Below, one piece after another: positions 10,936-28,472 of a stretch of DNA of 64,000 nt. Location of the stretch: the NCBI GenBank assembly GCA_037951105.1, contig JBAMJV010001338.1:7501-71500 (forward strand), read 5' to 3'. This DNA is from Echinarachnius parma. Lineage: Eukaryota > Echinodermata > Echinoidea > Clypeasteroida > Echinarachniidae. The notes beneath the pieces were generated by a model that was not told the origin of the DNA, made no database searches, and saw only the letters and a list, made by a program, of their open reading frames with translations. Numbering within the stretch: the first letter of the stretch is position 1; the number at the start of each line of letters is the position of its first letter. The position numbers and the translations under genes are program-made.

Positions 10936-11764
10936 CAAATGCCGCATGGCTTCATGAGGTAGTTCCTGAGTGCGAAGGCGTCACCCCCCGGGATAAAGAA
11001 GGTCTTGGTAGTCATCAGGGCTTGCTGCCAGAAGGCAGGGTGGGGGTGGTGGTGGGGGGGGGGGGGGGGGGGTTCTAGGGCTTCCTCTTCCAGCATGTCC
11101 AGGCCGTTGAACAGCTCAGAGTCGCCAAATATCTGAGCATCTGACATGTGTCATTTTTCCACCAAGCATTCAACAAAGCCAGGAGTGGTATACGAAAAAA
11201 GCCTTGTAAGTGTAGTACAGACTGCCAGTGGCTTATTGATAGCAATGTGTTTGCCATCCAGGGCCCCTATGGCGTGGGGGATGGTCCATCTCTGCTCAAA
11301 CTGGTTAGATATTGCTGTCCAGGCTTCAGGGGTTACAGGTATATAGGATAAACACCTCATCTTTGTACGCTTGCACAATTGCCTGGCACACTTCTGGAAC
11401 CATCTCTGAGATGCTGGACACTCCACACCTGAAGGCATACGCAAGGGTCCGATAGTTCTTTCCAGTGACAAGGTGCCTCAGTCTCACTGCCAGTTTCAGT
11501 CCAGGTGAGAGGGGTTGCCTGAAACTGGTGAGTTTCTTCTCGATTGTTGTGGCCACCCTCTGCAAGACTTGATCGAAGAGCTGTGGTGTTAACATTGTGT
11601 AGTTTTTGGTATGCTATTGGATCTTCCAGCCTCAATTGGGTGTCTAGGAGACTGGAGAAGTGGGCAAGCTGTTGTCTCCTCTCCTCTGTGAGCCATGGTC
11701 GCAGCTCTCCTGGCCCTTTGTGGTTGGGATTGTGGCTGGTCTGGCTGCTGCTCGTCTTATTCAT
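10936..11764 (-). pseudogene. Decayed Harbinger transposase (DDE_4)
   Basis: Minus-strand pieces in successive frames: MNKTSSSQ...[31 protein letters not shown] and [37 protein letters not shown] (first catalytic Asp, the diagnostic GxxDGKH box); [42 protein letters not shown]. At least four frame changes occur, the stretch normally holding the second Asp is missing, and the C-terminal third with the last acidic residue is gone, replaced by a (GCA)n tract. It cannot encode an active enzyme. Confidence 0.85.
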
Positions 11765-11912
11765 CTCTTGCGATAATGTAAGCGTACAGTACTACTGTAA
11801 ATTAATGTCATGTTGTCATCATCATCAACTCCTGCCATCATTAATGGTTGCGGGTTATAGTGTTTACCCTGTAGAAGTTCAAGAAATAATGAAGTCCATG
11901 TTCAGTCGGGCT

Positions 11913-11922
11913 GTATATATAT
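11913..11922 (-). promoter_or_regulatory. TATA box for the Harbinger transposase
   Basis: The minus strand reads ATATATATAC about 150 bp ahead of the transposase ATG, symmetrical with the MADF promoter. Confidence 0.5.
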
Positions 11923-11934
11923 CCGTCGGGGTCC

Positions 11935-12360
11935 AATCGTAGCTCAAATCGTGACCACTCTCGATCCTCATCGTGAAAGACATCGCGACCACAATCGTAT
12001 CCTTTCGCAACAGAGCGCATCGGTTCGTGGTGAACGTATCGGAAGGTATCCGAACGTATCTGCACGTATCCGATCGTCCAAAATCGGGGACCCCGATCGT
12101 GATGATCGTGTCACATCGTGACCCAATCGTGGACTCAATCGGGACAATCCTATCGAAACCTAAATGATCGTATCTGAACGGGAGACCAGATCGTGACAGA
12201 TCGTGTCACCTGAAATCGACCAATCGTGACCATATCGCATCCAAGCGCACCAAATCGCACCAGAACGTATCGATTCGCATCACCTCGTATACAAACCTGA
12301 AATTTCAGAGAAGTTCCACGATCAGCTACGAATGGCCAATCGTGGCGTTCGTAACTGATC
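11935..12360. repeat. Right subterminal TCGTG motif array of Harbinger
   Basis: Counterpart of 9860-10330, with repeated AATCGTG, CGTATC and GATCGTG words at roughly 10-15 bp spacing. Confidence 0.6.
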
Positions 12361-12654
12361 GCACGACAGTGAGAACGCCGCATTACCTAGTGTAAAGATA
12401 ACAAACAATTCTCGCCTCCTGCCCATTGCTTTTGACTAATGTCGAAAAGCGCCCCGGAACGATTTTGAATTAAATCATAAGTATCTCCATATTTAGGGAG
12501 ACATTTTAAAATCAAAACGTATTTCATCATACTGATACCATACGCTAAAATACAAAGTATACACTAGAACAAATTAAAGCTCCAAGTATTTTTGGTTGAA
12601 TTTGACAAGGTTAATTGATCACTTTTATTGTTGATATTACCATAATCATCATAA

Positions 12655-12826
12655 TCATCACAATCCTACATATCAACCTTCGTTATTGATATCATCAATG
12701 CTATTATCAATCATCATCATCATCATAATCATTATCATAATTCTCATCATCATCATCGTCATCATAATCATCGCCATAATCATCAACATCATCATCATTA
12801 TCATCATCATCATCACCATCATTATC

Positions 12827-12858
<32 letters not shown>

Positions 12859-13270
12859 CATCATATTCAGCATTTATAACCTCATCATTATCATCATCAT
12901 CATCATCATCATCGTCATCGCAATCATCATCAACATCATCATCACCATCACCATCAGTAACATCATTACAGTCACTTTTATCTTCCTCATCATTTATTTA
13001 TTTATATCACCACCATCATTAAAAGCCATCCTCATCATAATAACCATAATCATCACACATATTGTTATTATTATCATAACTGTTATTTGCTCATATCATC
13101 ATTATTATTCATTATCATAATTATCATTACTATTATTTGTATTACTATTATTATTATAATTACTATTATTATTATTACTATTATTATTATTACTATTATT
13201 ATCATTACTATTATTATTATTACTATTATTATTATTATCATTAATATTCTTATTATTAATAGTATTAGTA

Positions 13271-13329
<59 letters not shown>

Positions 13330-13430
13330 ATTATTATTATTATTATTATTATTATTATAATCATTATCATAAATACCATCACAATAATCATTGTCACTGT
13401 TGTCATTCTTCATGACACAAACACAGACAT
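12655..13430. repeat. (ATC/ATT)n tract between genes A and B
   Basis: Long imperfect CAT then TTA triplet array. All six frames stay open as Ile, Met or Asn runs, which are artefacts. The flank after it (13410-13435, 'catgacacaaacacagacatta') recurs after the third tract at 30105-30127. Confidence 0.9.
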
Positions 13431-13740
13431 TAAATGAGTGAAACGAAATAAACCATCATTCGAAAAACGCAAAAATCGGTTTAATCACGAGTATATTAGT
13501 TAAAAGTCATTGAAAGCGAGTACTATTTGGTTATTGTTGACATCTTTGCAATGGTATTGCTAAGAGTTTTGCTAATGCTTAACTTCAAAACAAAACAAAC
13601 TTCGGTTATTTTTTTCTCTATAAAATCATATCTTATTATTACATTACAATAGTTAGGGTCCCTCCAGCCCTGTTTGCATCTAATCTATTAACATTTAGTC
13701 TATACTGTAGTAACTATTCACGAGTTAGCAGACAATGCTT

Positions 13741-13930
13741 AAAAGGGTAGTACAGTTTTGGTAAGCCGGAGCTTTAGTAACCAAAACCTGCACTATATTA
13801 AACGTAGCAAACTAATAGTTAGTAACTCCACCATGCTCGAAAGGTATAGAAAATTACAAACAACTAAGTAAAAAGCCTGTTATCATTAACAAAAGAGCCA
13901 TTAAAACACAAGAGGGCGCTCTCCAAAAAT
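13741..13930. repeat. Dispersed repeat related to the start of module P
   Basis: Aligns by eye with 35290-35475, including 'aaaacctgca', 'gtaactc-accatg', 'acaaacaac-taagtaaa' and 'caagagggcgct'. A diverged solo copy of the sequence that opens the P modules at 35.3 and 40.2 kb. No gene is seen from 13430 to 14743. Confidence 0.6.
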
Positions 13931-14521
13931 CATTGGTGTCAACCATTTTTCATACAAAATTAAATTGTAAAAAACATTTACATGTTTAACATGTTGAACA
14001 CGTTTAAACACCGTAAATTAACCCATAACATACGACCCATCTATCATGCATAAGTATTTAGTTACACTATTAAATGCTACTCTATTATCTTGAAGCAATC
14101 TACTAAATCGAAATATCAAATACACTGAAGAAGCAAGAAATTGTCATTTATAGACACGTATAGTTAATGGAACAAAGAAAAGAGTGTGATATAATGACTA
14201 TTAAATGTTTTCAAATGTTATTGATATGATATGACGATGATATCTAAATATATATTCCATAATCAACATATCATCAATGTCGGCGTTGTTGTTGCCAATT
14301 TGGTTTCCATTATACAATACTCATTTTGTTACTTCCTTACATTTCATTGTTGTTTCGAGCCTTATGCCTGTTTACCTTGATACATACATTATCCAACGGG
14401 CATACAGTTCACACTTAACGCGATGTATGGGGGAAAGGTGTATGCACGCGCGTACAGTTCACAGAGTATAGAACCTAGACTAACATAGTACATGAGACGT
14501 ATGTCTAAGTCAAGTTGCCAG

Positions 14522-14527
14522 TTTATT
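14522..14527 (-). promoter_or_regulatory. Polyadenylation signal of gene B
   Basis: AATAAA on the minus strand, about 220 nt past the stop codon, within a 3' flank conserved with gene A. Confidence 0.55.
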
Positions 14528-14743
14528 TCCACATCTGAATAAAAAACAGTATTAAATACAGAATACGGTGTAAAATATGCAGACATATAGGAGGCACATT
14601 TTTGCCATGATAAACGCGGTGGAAAATTATATACTTGTATGAATTCCCGAATATGTTATGATTTTGCCCGAATAAATCGTGTTTTTGAACCTTTTGCCCG
14701 ATCATGATATGCCAGACATATCAGACGATGCAGACACACACTC

Positions 14744-20933
<6,190 letters not shown>

Positions 20934-21116
20934 CACCAAGCCCATTCTGGATTCAGCCGAGTGAGGATAGCTAGTTCACAATTAGTCTAAGTAACAGAAG
21001 ACTTGATCTAATCGGTCGAGTTTGGAGAGCGAAGCAGTCGCGAGACTCTGAGGCAAACGGCTTCTGACAGATGGGTGTGTCTGGGATGGAATGGTACCGT
21101 ACTGCTCTCCTGTTTC

Positions 21117-21125
21117 TCTTTTATA
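21117..21125 (-). promoter_or_regulatory. TATA box of gene B
   Basis: TATAAAAGA on the minus strand, 184 bp ahead of the MKTLL start, in a block nearly identical to gene A 9140-9260. Confidence 0.8.
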
Positions 21126-21516
21126 CCCCCTAAAATAACCAGCTTACCAGGTCCAGAAATATAACAAAAGCCCTATTCCCTGGTCATCGCTCGAGTAGGC
21201 AGGATAATGTAACGTTTGGCTAGACATGTTGTGGCAACGGGGGCAACGAGGACATTCAATTAAATTAACTATTGTAACGGCCAAAGCTCAGGACCGATCA
21301 GATCAATACTTAATCAAGCTCGAATATTCTGATAAAATAGAGTAATGAATTAATGAATAAATGATATGTTCAAAAGTAGCAAGATAACTTTCTATTATAT
21401 AAGACAAGTTAACAAACATTCAAAAGATGGCTTCATTAATTTATTAAAACATTTTCAGTAAAAGTAGATTTTCCCGTTAGGGAGTAGGGGATTAGTGGGT
21501 CAATAATCCTTCCTGC

Positions 21517-21528
21517 GGGGAATTCCCC
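21517..21528. promoter_or_regulatory. Candidate NF-kB/Rel site upstream of gene B
   Basis: Perfect GGGGAATTCCCC about 390 bp upstream of the TATA box, the twin of 9658-9669. The shared neighbourhood runs 'gggtcaataatccttcc' on one side and 'tcctctccctctctccg' on the other. Confidence 0.65.
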
Positions 21529-21897
21529 GCTCCTCTCCCTCTCTCCGCTCTCACTCAGTGTAAACACCGACCCTGAGAGAGAGTGAGAGAGAGGGGCAAT
21601 TGGGGTTTTCTCGAGCTAAATTCAATGGGCCGCCACTTAAAACGGATTTCTGTGGTCCCCTACCCAGCAAAACCTGACAAACAGGTTTGGTAACTAACCG
21701 ACAAAAATGAAAAAGGCACTGATTATTCCCTATATGTTAGATAGGGGGAATAAATTGTCCTTTACATGTTTTTTTTCTGACGAACGCACGAACTTTGGTA
21801 ATACAACAGGGAAATAAAGTTATTTAGACCAAACTTTCACTGACAAGCCGTATTAAATTATGGATAAGTGTCCAATAAGGTCCCGCGTTGGATTTAA

Positions 21898-22285
21898 AGG
21901 GATCTAGTAACTTTGTTGAGATGTGCAAAAACTGATGAATGGTTGATGCAATGTATACTGTTGTTATCTCATATGTCCTCAGGGTATTGTGTGAAAATTT
22001 CAGGTCAAATGGACAATGTATGGCCAAGTAATGAGCGAAAATGCAAAGTGATATTGGGTGATATTCACCAACTCACTGCATTCACTTTGTACAGGGATGA
22101 AAATCTCGCCCGGAGATTTTCTTATCTAAATACTTCAATCATACATATCTTTGTAATGAAAGGGAAATTTGAAAAACCGAAAGCTGTCCCATGATTTTAT
22201 TGTTAATACGAATACAACAAGGTATAAAGGAACCGCTAGAATTACAATTTTATTTTGAGGATTTGGACAATGTTACTAAGTCCCT
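21898..22285. mobile_element. TTAA-flanked MITE, copy C1
   Basis: 388 bp bounded by TTAA (21894-21897, 22286-22289). Termini AGGGATCTAGTAACTTTGT and AGGGACTTAGTAACATTGT are imperfect inverted repeats. No coding sequence. Confidence 0.75.
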
Positions 22286-22704
22286 TTAAGGCATGCGCTA
22301 TATGAGCAAGAAAAAAGCAGATATGTTTTCCAAGACCCAAGATATCCGTAGCAAAGTGGCTCTCCCAGCTATTAAATGGACTACATAACATTTTCCAAAT
22401 CCTCAAAATCTTATTTTAATTCTAACAATAAAATCGTTGGACAGGTTTCGGTTTTTTCAAATTTCCTTTTTGTTACAAAGATATGTACGATTGAAGTGTT
22501 CAGATAATAAAATCTCCGTTGGAGTTTTAAAACCGTGTATAAAGTTAGTGCAGTGAGTTAGTGAATATCACTTTCCATTTTTGCTCATAACTCAGCCATG
22601 CAATGTCCATTTGACTTGAAATGTTCACACAATACCCTGTGGACATATCAGATATGAACAATACACATGACATCAACCATTTATTACTTTTTGCACATGT
22701 CAAC

Positions 22705-23067
22705 TGTTTCGCTGAGCGAAAGTGTGAAGTTTTAATTTTGTTTGACTATTGGAAGGCACCGTAGTTGTTACGTATTTATTAGTTGGAAATTGTAACAAGT
22801 AAAAGTAGACGTTAACTTCAGGTCAGACGAATTATGGATGCCGTTAGTCTCGGTACATCTCGGCACAGAGTTTAAAAGTACAATGTTCTTTTGTCAAATT
22901 TGAGTGTAGTTGACTGCCAAGAGGATCGTCAAGATGATGCATTTAGTGTAGTTCCTGCCACAGCAATTGAATTATAACTATGATCAACCAAGAGCAAGGC
23001 TGTAATAAAGGATGAGATCATAAATCCAATTGAGCAGGTCTCACCGAGTCCTTCCTTCGTCGCGCCA
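22705..23067 (+). repeat. 5' LTR of BEL/Pao
   Basis: Starts TGTTTCGCTGAGCG, contains ATAACTATGA and an AATAAAGG signal near 23001, and ends CGTCGCGCCA. Confidence 0.93.
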
Positions 23068-23115
23068 TATAATCCAATTGAGCAGGTCTCACCGAGTCCT
23101 TCCTTCGTCGCGCCA
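23068..23115 (+). repeat. 48-bp duplicate of the LTR 3' end directly after the 5' LTR
   Basis: Repeats the last 48 bp of the LTR (aatccaattgagcaggtctc ... gcgcca) head to tail. The 3' LTR has a single copy, so this lies in the leader or primer-binding region and is not part of the transposed LTR. Confidence 0.85.
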
Positions 23116-23162
23116 TATTATTCAATTGCTACGGAACCAGCCGTTGTAAACAGCCTTCAAGA

Positions 23163-26100
23163 ATGGCAGATGAAGTGAAGAAGTCCCTCAAGCTGAAGCG
23201 AAGAGGAGCCAAAGCAAGAGTCACCAGGTTCGCCAACGGCCTTCAGATGCTGTTGGATGCTAACCGTGAAAAGTCAGAGGTCCAAGGCGAGTATGATAGA
23301 GTACAGCAGGCCTATGAAGAGTTGCAGAAAGCACATGAAGAGTATGCAATGACTGTTGATGATGATGTCTTCGATGAGGAAGAGGAGTGGATGAGTGACT
23401 GCCAGAGTGAATTTTCGAAGTTGAAAATGGCGTTCCACGATCATTGTACTCAAACCAGTCAACAGTCACCGAGTCAGTCGAGAAGCAGTGCTCCACCACC
23501 GCTAGCAGCGGCTGCACCAAGTCAGAGCTGTTTTCAGATGGAAAAGCCGAAACTGCCCCGGTTCATGGGTGACGTCAGGGACTATTGTGTATTCCGGTCT
23601 GACTTCAAGCATTTGATTGACTGCAGGTACACAAAGAGAGATGCCATTACAATATTGCGAAGCTGCTTACAAGGACGCCCGCTGGAACTTATAAGAGGGA
23701 TAGGGTCAGATTACGACGCAGCATGGGAACAGCTAGAGAGTGTGTATGGTGACCCCCGGTTTGTGGCCGACGCCATAATCAACGACATCAACAAGTTTCG
23801 TGCATTGAAGGAGAATGAGGATGGCCGGTTTTGCGAGCTGGTTAATTTGGTGAGGAGAAGTTATAACACGTTGAAGGAGGTTGGATGTGGAAATGATATG
23901 GACAATAGCAACGTGTTGGCTCTCATCGAAAGGAAATTGAGTGTAGACGACAGGAAGGTATGGTTCAGGTACCAAGGGAAAGAGCAAGACCCTGTCTCGA
24001 TGCAGATGCTGCTACAGTGGCTGACTGATGAGATGAAAGCCAGAATCCGGTCTGCAGCACCGCTACGGAACGACACACGTCAGGCATCGATCAATCACAT
24101 GTCGCAGCCTAGAGAAGAGCCATATCAGGAAAATCAGTATCGGCAGAAACAGTATGAGCCAAAGCAGAATCAGAACCAGCAGCAATATCAGCAGAAGCAA
24201 TATGAACCAAGCCCACGCTGCTGGATCTGTCCGTCAGAGGATCACTGGGTGGACCAGTGCAAGAAGCTCACATCTAAGACAGCAGCAGACCGATTAAGGT
24301 TTTTAAAGGAAAACCATGCTTGTTTCAGTTGCTTAAAGAAGGCAGGGAGGGGCCATCAGATGTCAACCTGCAGGAGAAGGAAGAAATGTCCAGAACAAGG
24401 ATGCAACTACTTCCATCACCCCTTGCTACATACAGAAGTTGATAGCAGAGAAGAAAGCAAGGATGGCAAGAAAGCAGGAGTAGGTGTAGCAGTAGCTGGC
24501 AGCAAAGAAGCAGTCTTACCAATACTGACGGTAGAGGTGGTAGCTGGACGGAAAGTCAAGAAAGGTAATCTTCTTATAGACTCAGGAGCACAGATTAGCC
24601 TGATTCGAAATGAGTTTGCGGGAGAGTTGCAACTGAAAGGAACGGCAACAACAATAACTGTTACAAAAGTTGGTGGAGAAGAAACAGTGCTGAATACCAA
24701 GAGGTACAGGGTACCAATACGGAAAGCTGATGACCGATCGATGGCTACAATCTACGTGAATGCAGTAGGTATCCCCTGCATAAGTGATTCAATGGCCCCG
24801 ATTGAAACGACAGGACTGGCAAATAAGTTCAAACTTAATGAAGGAGATCTACTGCGAGGGAAGGGAGAAATAGATTTGCTAGTCGGTGTTGACTGTCCAC
24901 AAATGCACAGCGGAGAGGTACGTCAGGTGGAAAACTTGTGTGCAAGGAATACCCCAGTTGGGTGGGTTGTGTTTGGAACAACACCGGAAGACTGCACAAG
25001 TAGTACAGCAATTTTGCACGTGCAGTTAACAAGTCCAGTGGATCTGACTGACTTCTGGACAGTAGAGACTGAAGGAGTGAAATCCAAAGGTTGTCAGTGT
25101 GAAAGGAAAGAAATAACAGTGCAGGAAGCAGCCGAGGAAAGAGTGATCAGATCTTCTGCAAAGAAAGTCGGCAAGCAGTGGGAGGTAGGGTACCCCTGGA
25201 GCAAGGACCCAAAAGAACTGCCCGACAACAGGTTCCAGGCAGAAAAGGTTCTCCAGGCCACTGAAAAAAGACTGTCAAAAAATCAGAAACATGCAGAAGC
25301 ATATGACAAACAGATGAGAGAGCTGGTTGCAAATGGATTTGCAAAAAAGATGACGAAGGAGGAGCTTTGCAGTACTACAGGGCCAGTGCACTACATTTCC
25401 CATCATGCAGTTGTTAGACCGGAAAAGAAAAGCACGCCAGTGAGGATAGTTTTCAATGCTTCAGCATCGTTCAAAGGTCATCGACTGAATGATTACTGGA
25501 TGAAAGGGCCAGACCTTTTGAACAATTTGGTTGGTGTTCTCCTCAAGTTTAGAGAAAACGAAGTAGCCCTTTGTAGCGACATTTCCAAAATGTATCACCG
25601 AGTTCTTATTCCCGAGAAAGATCAGCAAGTTCACAGATTCTTGTGGAGAAACATGGAGACTGATCGAGAGCCAGATGTCTACAAGATGCAAGTGGTCACG
25701 TTTGGCGACAAGCCAGCACCAGCCATGGCACAGGTAGCTCTGAGGCTTACTGCAGAACAGGGAGAAAGCAAGTATCCAGAAGCCGCTTCTGTACTAAAGA
25801 GAAACATCTACATGGATGACATCTGTGATTCGGTGAAAACAGAAGAGGAAGCCAGAAAGCTCAGTACAGAGGTAGATGAAGTGCTAGCAGAAGGAGGATT
25901 CAAAGTAAAAGGCTGGCTGTCGAACAAGACGTTAGACACTGATTCACCAAAGGGGCAAGCAAAGTTTCTAGAGGAAATAGCCGAAGAGAAGGTGCTAGGT
26001 GTTGTTTGGGACAGAGAAAAGGATCAGCTCTCATACAAAGTGAAGTTCGATGAGACTTTGCTACAGCCAGTCGAGAACAACACACAGAAGCTGACCAAGA

Positions 26101-28349
26101 GGAAAATCCTGAGCCAGATAGCACGGATTTTCGACCCAATAGGTTTTGTTGCACCAGTCATAGTTAGAGCGAAAATGGGAATGCAGAAACTTTGGCAGAG
26201 AGGCTATGACTGGGACGAGATCCTACCAGAGGAAGAGCAAATAGAATGGAGAGACCTGTTTGAGGAAATGTCAAAGCTGAATGATGTCACGCTTCCAAGA
26301 TGTCTTACGCCATCCGATGCTAGAGGTGATCCAGTGTTATGCATTTTCTGTGATGCCTCAGAAGATGCTTATGGAGCATGTGCATACCTCAGATGGGAGA
26401 CTAAAGATGGAAAGTACGAGTCACGATTCATAGCAGCAAGGTCAAAGGTTGCACCATTAAAGACAATGACAATTCCTCGTCTTGAACTGCAAGCAGCAGT
26501 TTTAGCAGCTAGACTCTACAAATCAATCACTGATGAGATGAGACTACAGGTGCAGAAAGTAGTGTTCTTCACCGATAGCATGATTGCACTTCAATGGATC
26601 AAGTCTTCAGCAAGAACCTACAAACCATTTGTATCAAGCAGAGTAGGGGAAATTCAGACTCTCACAGACCCCTCTGACTGGAAGCACATCCCTGGAATTC
26701 AGAACGTAGCAGACAAAGTGTCCAGAGGGATAGCAGTTGGAAAGCTGTCAGAGGAGTGGAAGAGTGGTCCTGAATTTCTGCAGAGAGAGGAAGCAGAATG
26801 GTCTACAGACAAAGCACTAGTGGATCAGAATGCAGTGAATGCAGAAAAGAAAAAGGTGCAGTCAGTCCTAGCGATGAGTGGAAAATCTGAACCTATTAAC
26901 TGTAAGCGGTTCTCCAGCTGGAGAAAGTTACTCAGAGTAACGGCATATGCGTTCAGATTTGTCCAGAATCTAAAATTAAGAATCCAGAAAAGGACTGTGC
27001 CAGAGGAGACGGTTAGCTTGACCCCAGCTGAGCTGGACGCAGCAGAGATTTACTGGATTAAAACAGCGCAAACAATCATTCGCGCTGAGCTGGGAAAGGG
27101 AGAATTCAAAGCGCTGACGCCATTCACCGACGAGGAGGGAGTTATCCGAGTAGGTGGCAGAATTGACAAGTTAGTAACGTCGTATGAAGCTAAGCATCCA
27201 GCGTTACTTCCAGCAAGCCATGACATATCAATTCTGATCACTCGACATATGCACGAGCTCGGTCATTACGGAGTTGAATCAACGACTGCCAAAACTAGGA
27301 GGAAGTTTTGGATCTTGAAGGGGCACAGACTAGCAAAGACAGTGAAGCATCGCTGTGTAAAGTGCAGATCATCAGAAAGTAAGAGACAAACGCAGCTGAT
27401 GGCTGACCTACCCAGGAACCGACTAGCCCCTCACACACCGCCTTTCCACTTCACAGCAGTAGACTACTTTGGTCCAATCGAAGTTAAAGTGAGTCGGAAC
27501 AAGAGAGCCAAGCACTATGGAGTCATTTTCACATGTCTCAACACCAGAGCGGTTCATCTTGAGCTAGCCACTGACTGTTCAACGATGGAATTTCTACAAG
27601 TTCTTCGTAGATTCTTCGCAGTGAGAGGACAACCGGCAGAGATTCTCAGCGACAACGGGACGCAGTTCGTCGGAGCACAGCGGGAGCTTCGCGAGATGAT
27701 CAAAGGCTGGTCTGAAGACGAACTCAAAGACTTCTGCGCGGAAAAGGGAGTACAGTGGAAATTCATCACACCCGGAGCACCACACCAGAATGGGTGCGCA
27801 GAAGCGTTGGTGAAAAGTTGTAAGATTGCTCTTAAAAAAGCGATAGGTGAGCAGGTGCTCACACCATTTGAGTTGTTCACATGTTTCTTTGAAGTCGCAA
27901 ATTTAGTGAATGAACGACCAATAGGTAGGAAAAACAATGATCCAGATGAGGGATCGTACTTGTGTCCCAATGATATGTTGTTAGGAAGAGCATCGCGAAG
28001 TGTACCACATGGTCCGTTTAAGGAAACGAAAAATCCGCGGCACTGTGTTGAATTTGTTCAGCGCATTGTAGATTCCTTTTGGAAACAGTGGACAAGAAAC
28101 GTTCTACCACTACTTGTACCACGAAGAAAGTGGAACTCTGACCGTAGAAACATTCGCGTAGACGACATTGTGATGACGGTAGATGCTAACCCAGTAAGAG
28201 GAAAGTGGACGATTGCTAGGGTTATACAAGTGTACCCCGGTACAGATGGACGAGTAAGGAATGTTAAGCTAAAAACAGCTTCAGGAGAGTACCGTAGACC
28301 AGTCACAAAACTGGCGATAATTTATCCTGCCGAAGGATATGATGACTAG
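23163..28349 (+). CDS. BEL/Pao Gag-Pol polyprotein (1728 residues)
   Basis: A single open frame. Residues about 1-110 are charged/coiled-coil. Residues 125-300 form the DUF1759-type Gag (FMGDVRDYCVFRSDF). Residues 350-422 hold Cys/His knuckles (CWICPSEDHWVDQC, CFSCLKKAGRGHQMSTC). The aspartic protease (DUF1758) has LLIDSGAQ near 472. Reverse transcriptase at about 755-950 has NIYMDDI near 881. RNase H at about 1055-1190 begins FCDASEDAYG. The integrase zinc domain is near 1365-1402, and its core has Asp in AVDYFGP (1434), Asp in SDNGTQF (1495) and Glu in NGCAEALVK (1546). A C-terminal DUF5641 lies at about 1610-1725. All catalytic boxes are present, so it is probably competent. The start is the first ATG after the leader. 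Confidence 0.95.
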   Translation: MADEVKKSLKLKRRGAKARVTRFANGLQMLLDANREKSEVQGEYDRVQQAYEELQKAHEEYAMTVDDDVFDEEEEWMSDCQSEFSKLKMAFHDHCTQTSQQSPSQSRSSAPPPLAAAAPSQSCFQMEKPKLPRFMGDVRDYCVFRSDFKHLIDCRYTKRDAITILRSCLQGRPLELIRGIGSDYDAAWEQLESVYGDPRFVADAIINDINKFRALKENEDGRFCELVNLVRRSYNTLKEVGCGNDMDNSNVLALIERKLSVDDRKVWFRYQGKEQDPVSMQMLLQWLTDEMKARIRSAAPLRNDTRQASINHMSQPREEPYQENQYRQKQYEPKQNQNQQQYQQKQYEPSPRCWICPSEDHWVDQCKKLTSKTAADRLRFLKENHACFSCLKKAGRGHQMSTCRRRKKCPEQGCNYFHHPLLHTEVDSREESKDGKKAGVGVAVAGSKEAVLPILTVEVVAGRKVKKGNLLIDSGAQISLIRNEFAGELQLKGTATTITVTKVGGEETVLNTKRYRVPIRKADDRSMATIYVNAVGIPCISDSMAPIETTGLANKFKLNEGDLLRGKGEIDLLVGVDCPQMHSGEVRQVENLCARNTPVGWVVFGTTPEDCTSSTAILHVQLTSPVDLTDFWTVETEGVKSKGCQCERKEITVQEAAEERVIRSSAKKVGKQWEVGYPWSKDPKELPDNRFQAEKVLQATEKRLSKNQKHAEAYDKQMRELVANGFAKKMTKEELCSTTGPVHYISHHAVVRPEKKSTPVRIVFNASASFKGHRLNDYWMKGPDLLNNLVGVLLKFRENEVALCSDISKMYHRVLIPEKDQQVHRFLWRNMETDREPDVYKMQVVTFGDKPAPAMAQVALRLTAEQGESKYPEAASVLKRNIYMDDICDSVKTEEEARKLSTEVDEVLAEGGFKVKGWLSNKTLDTDSPKGQAKFLEEIAEEKVLGVVWDREKDQLSYKVKFDETLLQPVENNTQKLTKRKILSQIARIFDPIGFVAPVIVRAKMGMQKLWQRGYDWDEILPEEEQIEWRDLFEEMSKLNDVTLPRCLTPSDARGDPVLCIFCDASEDAYGACAYLRWETKDGKYESRFIAARSKVAPLKTMTIPRLELQAAVLAARLYKSITDEMRLQVQKVVFFTDSMIALQWIKSSARTYKPFVSSRVGEIQTLTDPSDWKHIPGIQNVADKVSRGIAVGKLSEEWKSGPEFLQREEAEWSTDKALVDQNAVNAEKKKVQSVLAMSGKSEPINCKRFSSWRKLLRVTAYAFRFVQNLKLRIQKRTVPEETVSLTPAELDAAEIYWIKTAQTIIRAELGKGEFKALTPFTDEEGVIRVGGRIDKLVTSYEAKHPALLPASHDISILITRHMHELGHYGVESTTAKTRRKFWILKGHRLAKTVKHRCVKCRSSESKRQTQLMADLPRNRLAPHTPPFHFTAVDYFGPIEVKVSRNKRAKHYGVIFTCLNTRAVHLELATDCSTMEFLQVLRRFFAVRGQPAEILSDNGTQFVGAQRELREMIKGWSEDELKDFCAEKGVQWKFITPGAPHQNGCAEALVKSCKIALKKAIGEQVLTPFELFTCFFEVANLVNERPIGRKNNDPDEGSYLCPNDMLLGRASRSVPHGPFKETKNPRHCVEFVQRIVDSFWKQWTRNVLPLLVPRRKWNSDRRNIRVDDIVMTVDANPVRGKWTIARVIQVYPGTDGRVRNVKLKTASGEYRRPVTKLAIIYPAEGYDD

Positions 28350-28472
28350 GTAAAAGTGAAATTGACACTTAGGGAGATGATTGAAATGACAATTTGAAAA
28401 AGTAAAAGTTATTTCTATTGACAATAGATATTATCTGATGAGGAGGTTTCCTCATCTGATGGGGCCGGAGGA

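Larger units (their letters stand above)
9846..12382. mobile_element. PIF/Harbinger DNA transposon
   Basis: About 2.5 kb with terminal inverted repeats of some 60 bp (GGCGTTCCCACTGTCG... at the left, its near-complement at the right) and TTA on both outer sides, the usual 3-bp Harbinger target. It encodes a MADF/Myb-like protein (plus) and a decayed transposase (minus), tail to tail. Both subterminal regions are packed with TCGTG motifs. Inserted just upstream of the gene A promoter. Confidence 0.85.

Noticed and set aside
10857..11147. Poly-Cys tail of the transposase frame as a real protein end
   Set aside because: The tail is the complement of the (GCA)n tract. The true transposase C-terminus is missing.
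12686..13437. Long open frames of poly-Ile, poly-Met or poly-Asn
   Set aside because: They are translations of (ATC/ATT)n triplets open in every frame, with no start context or domain.
23260..28306. Antisense frames within the BEL element
   Set aside because: Shadows of the Gag-Pol frame with no motifs.
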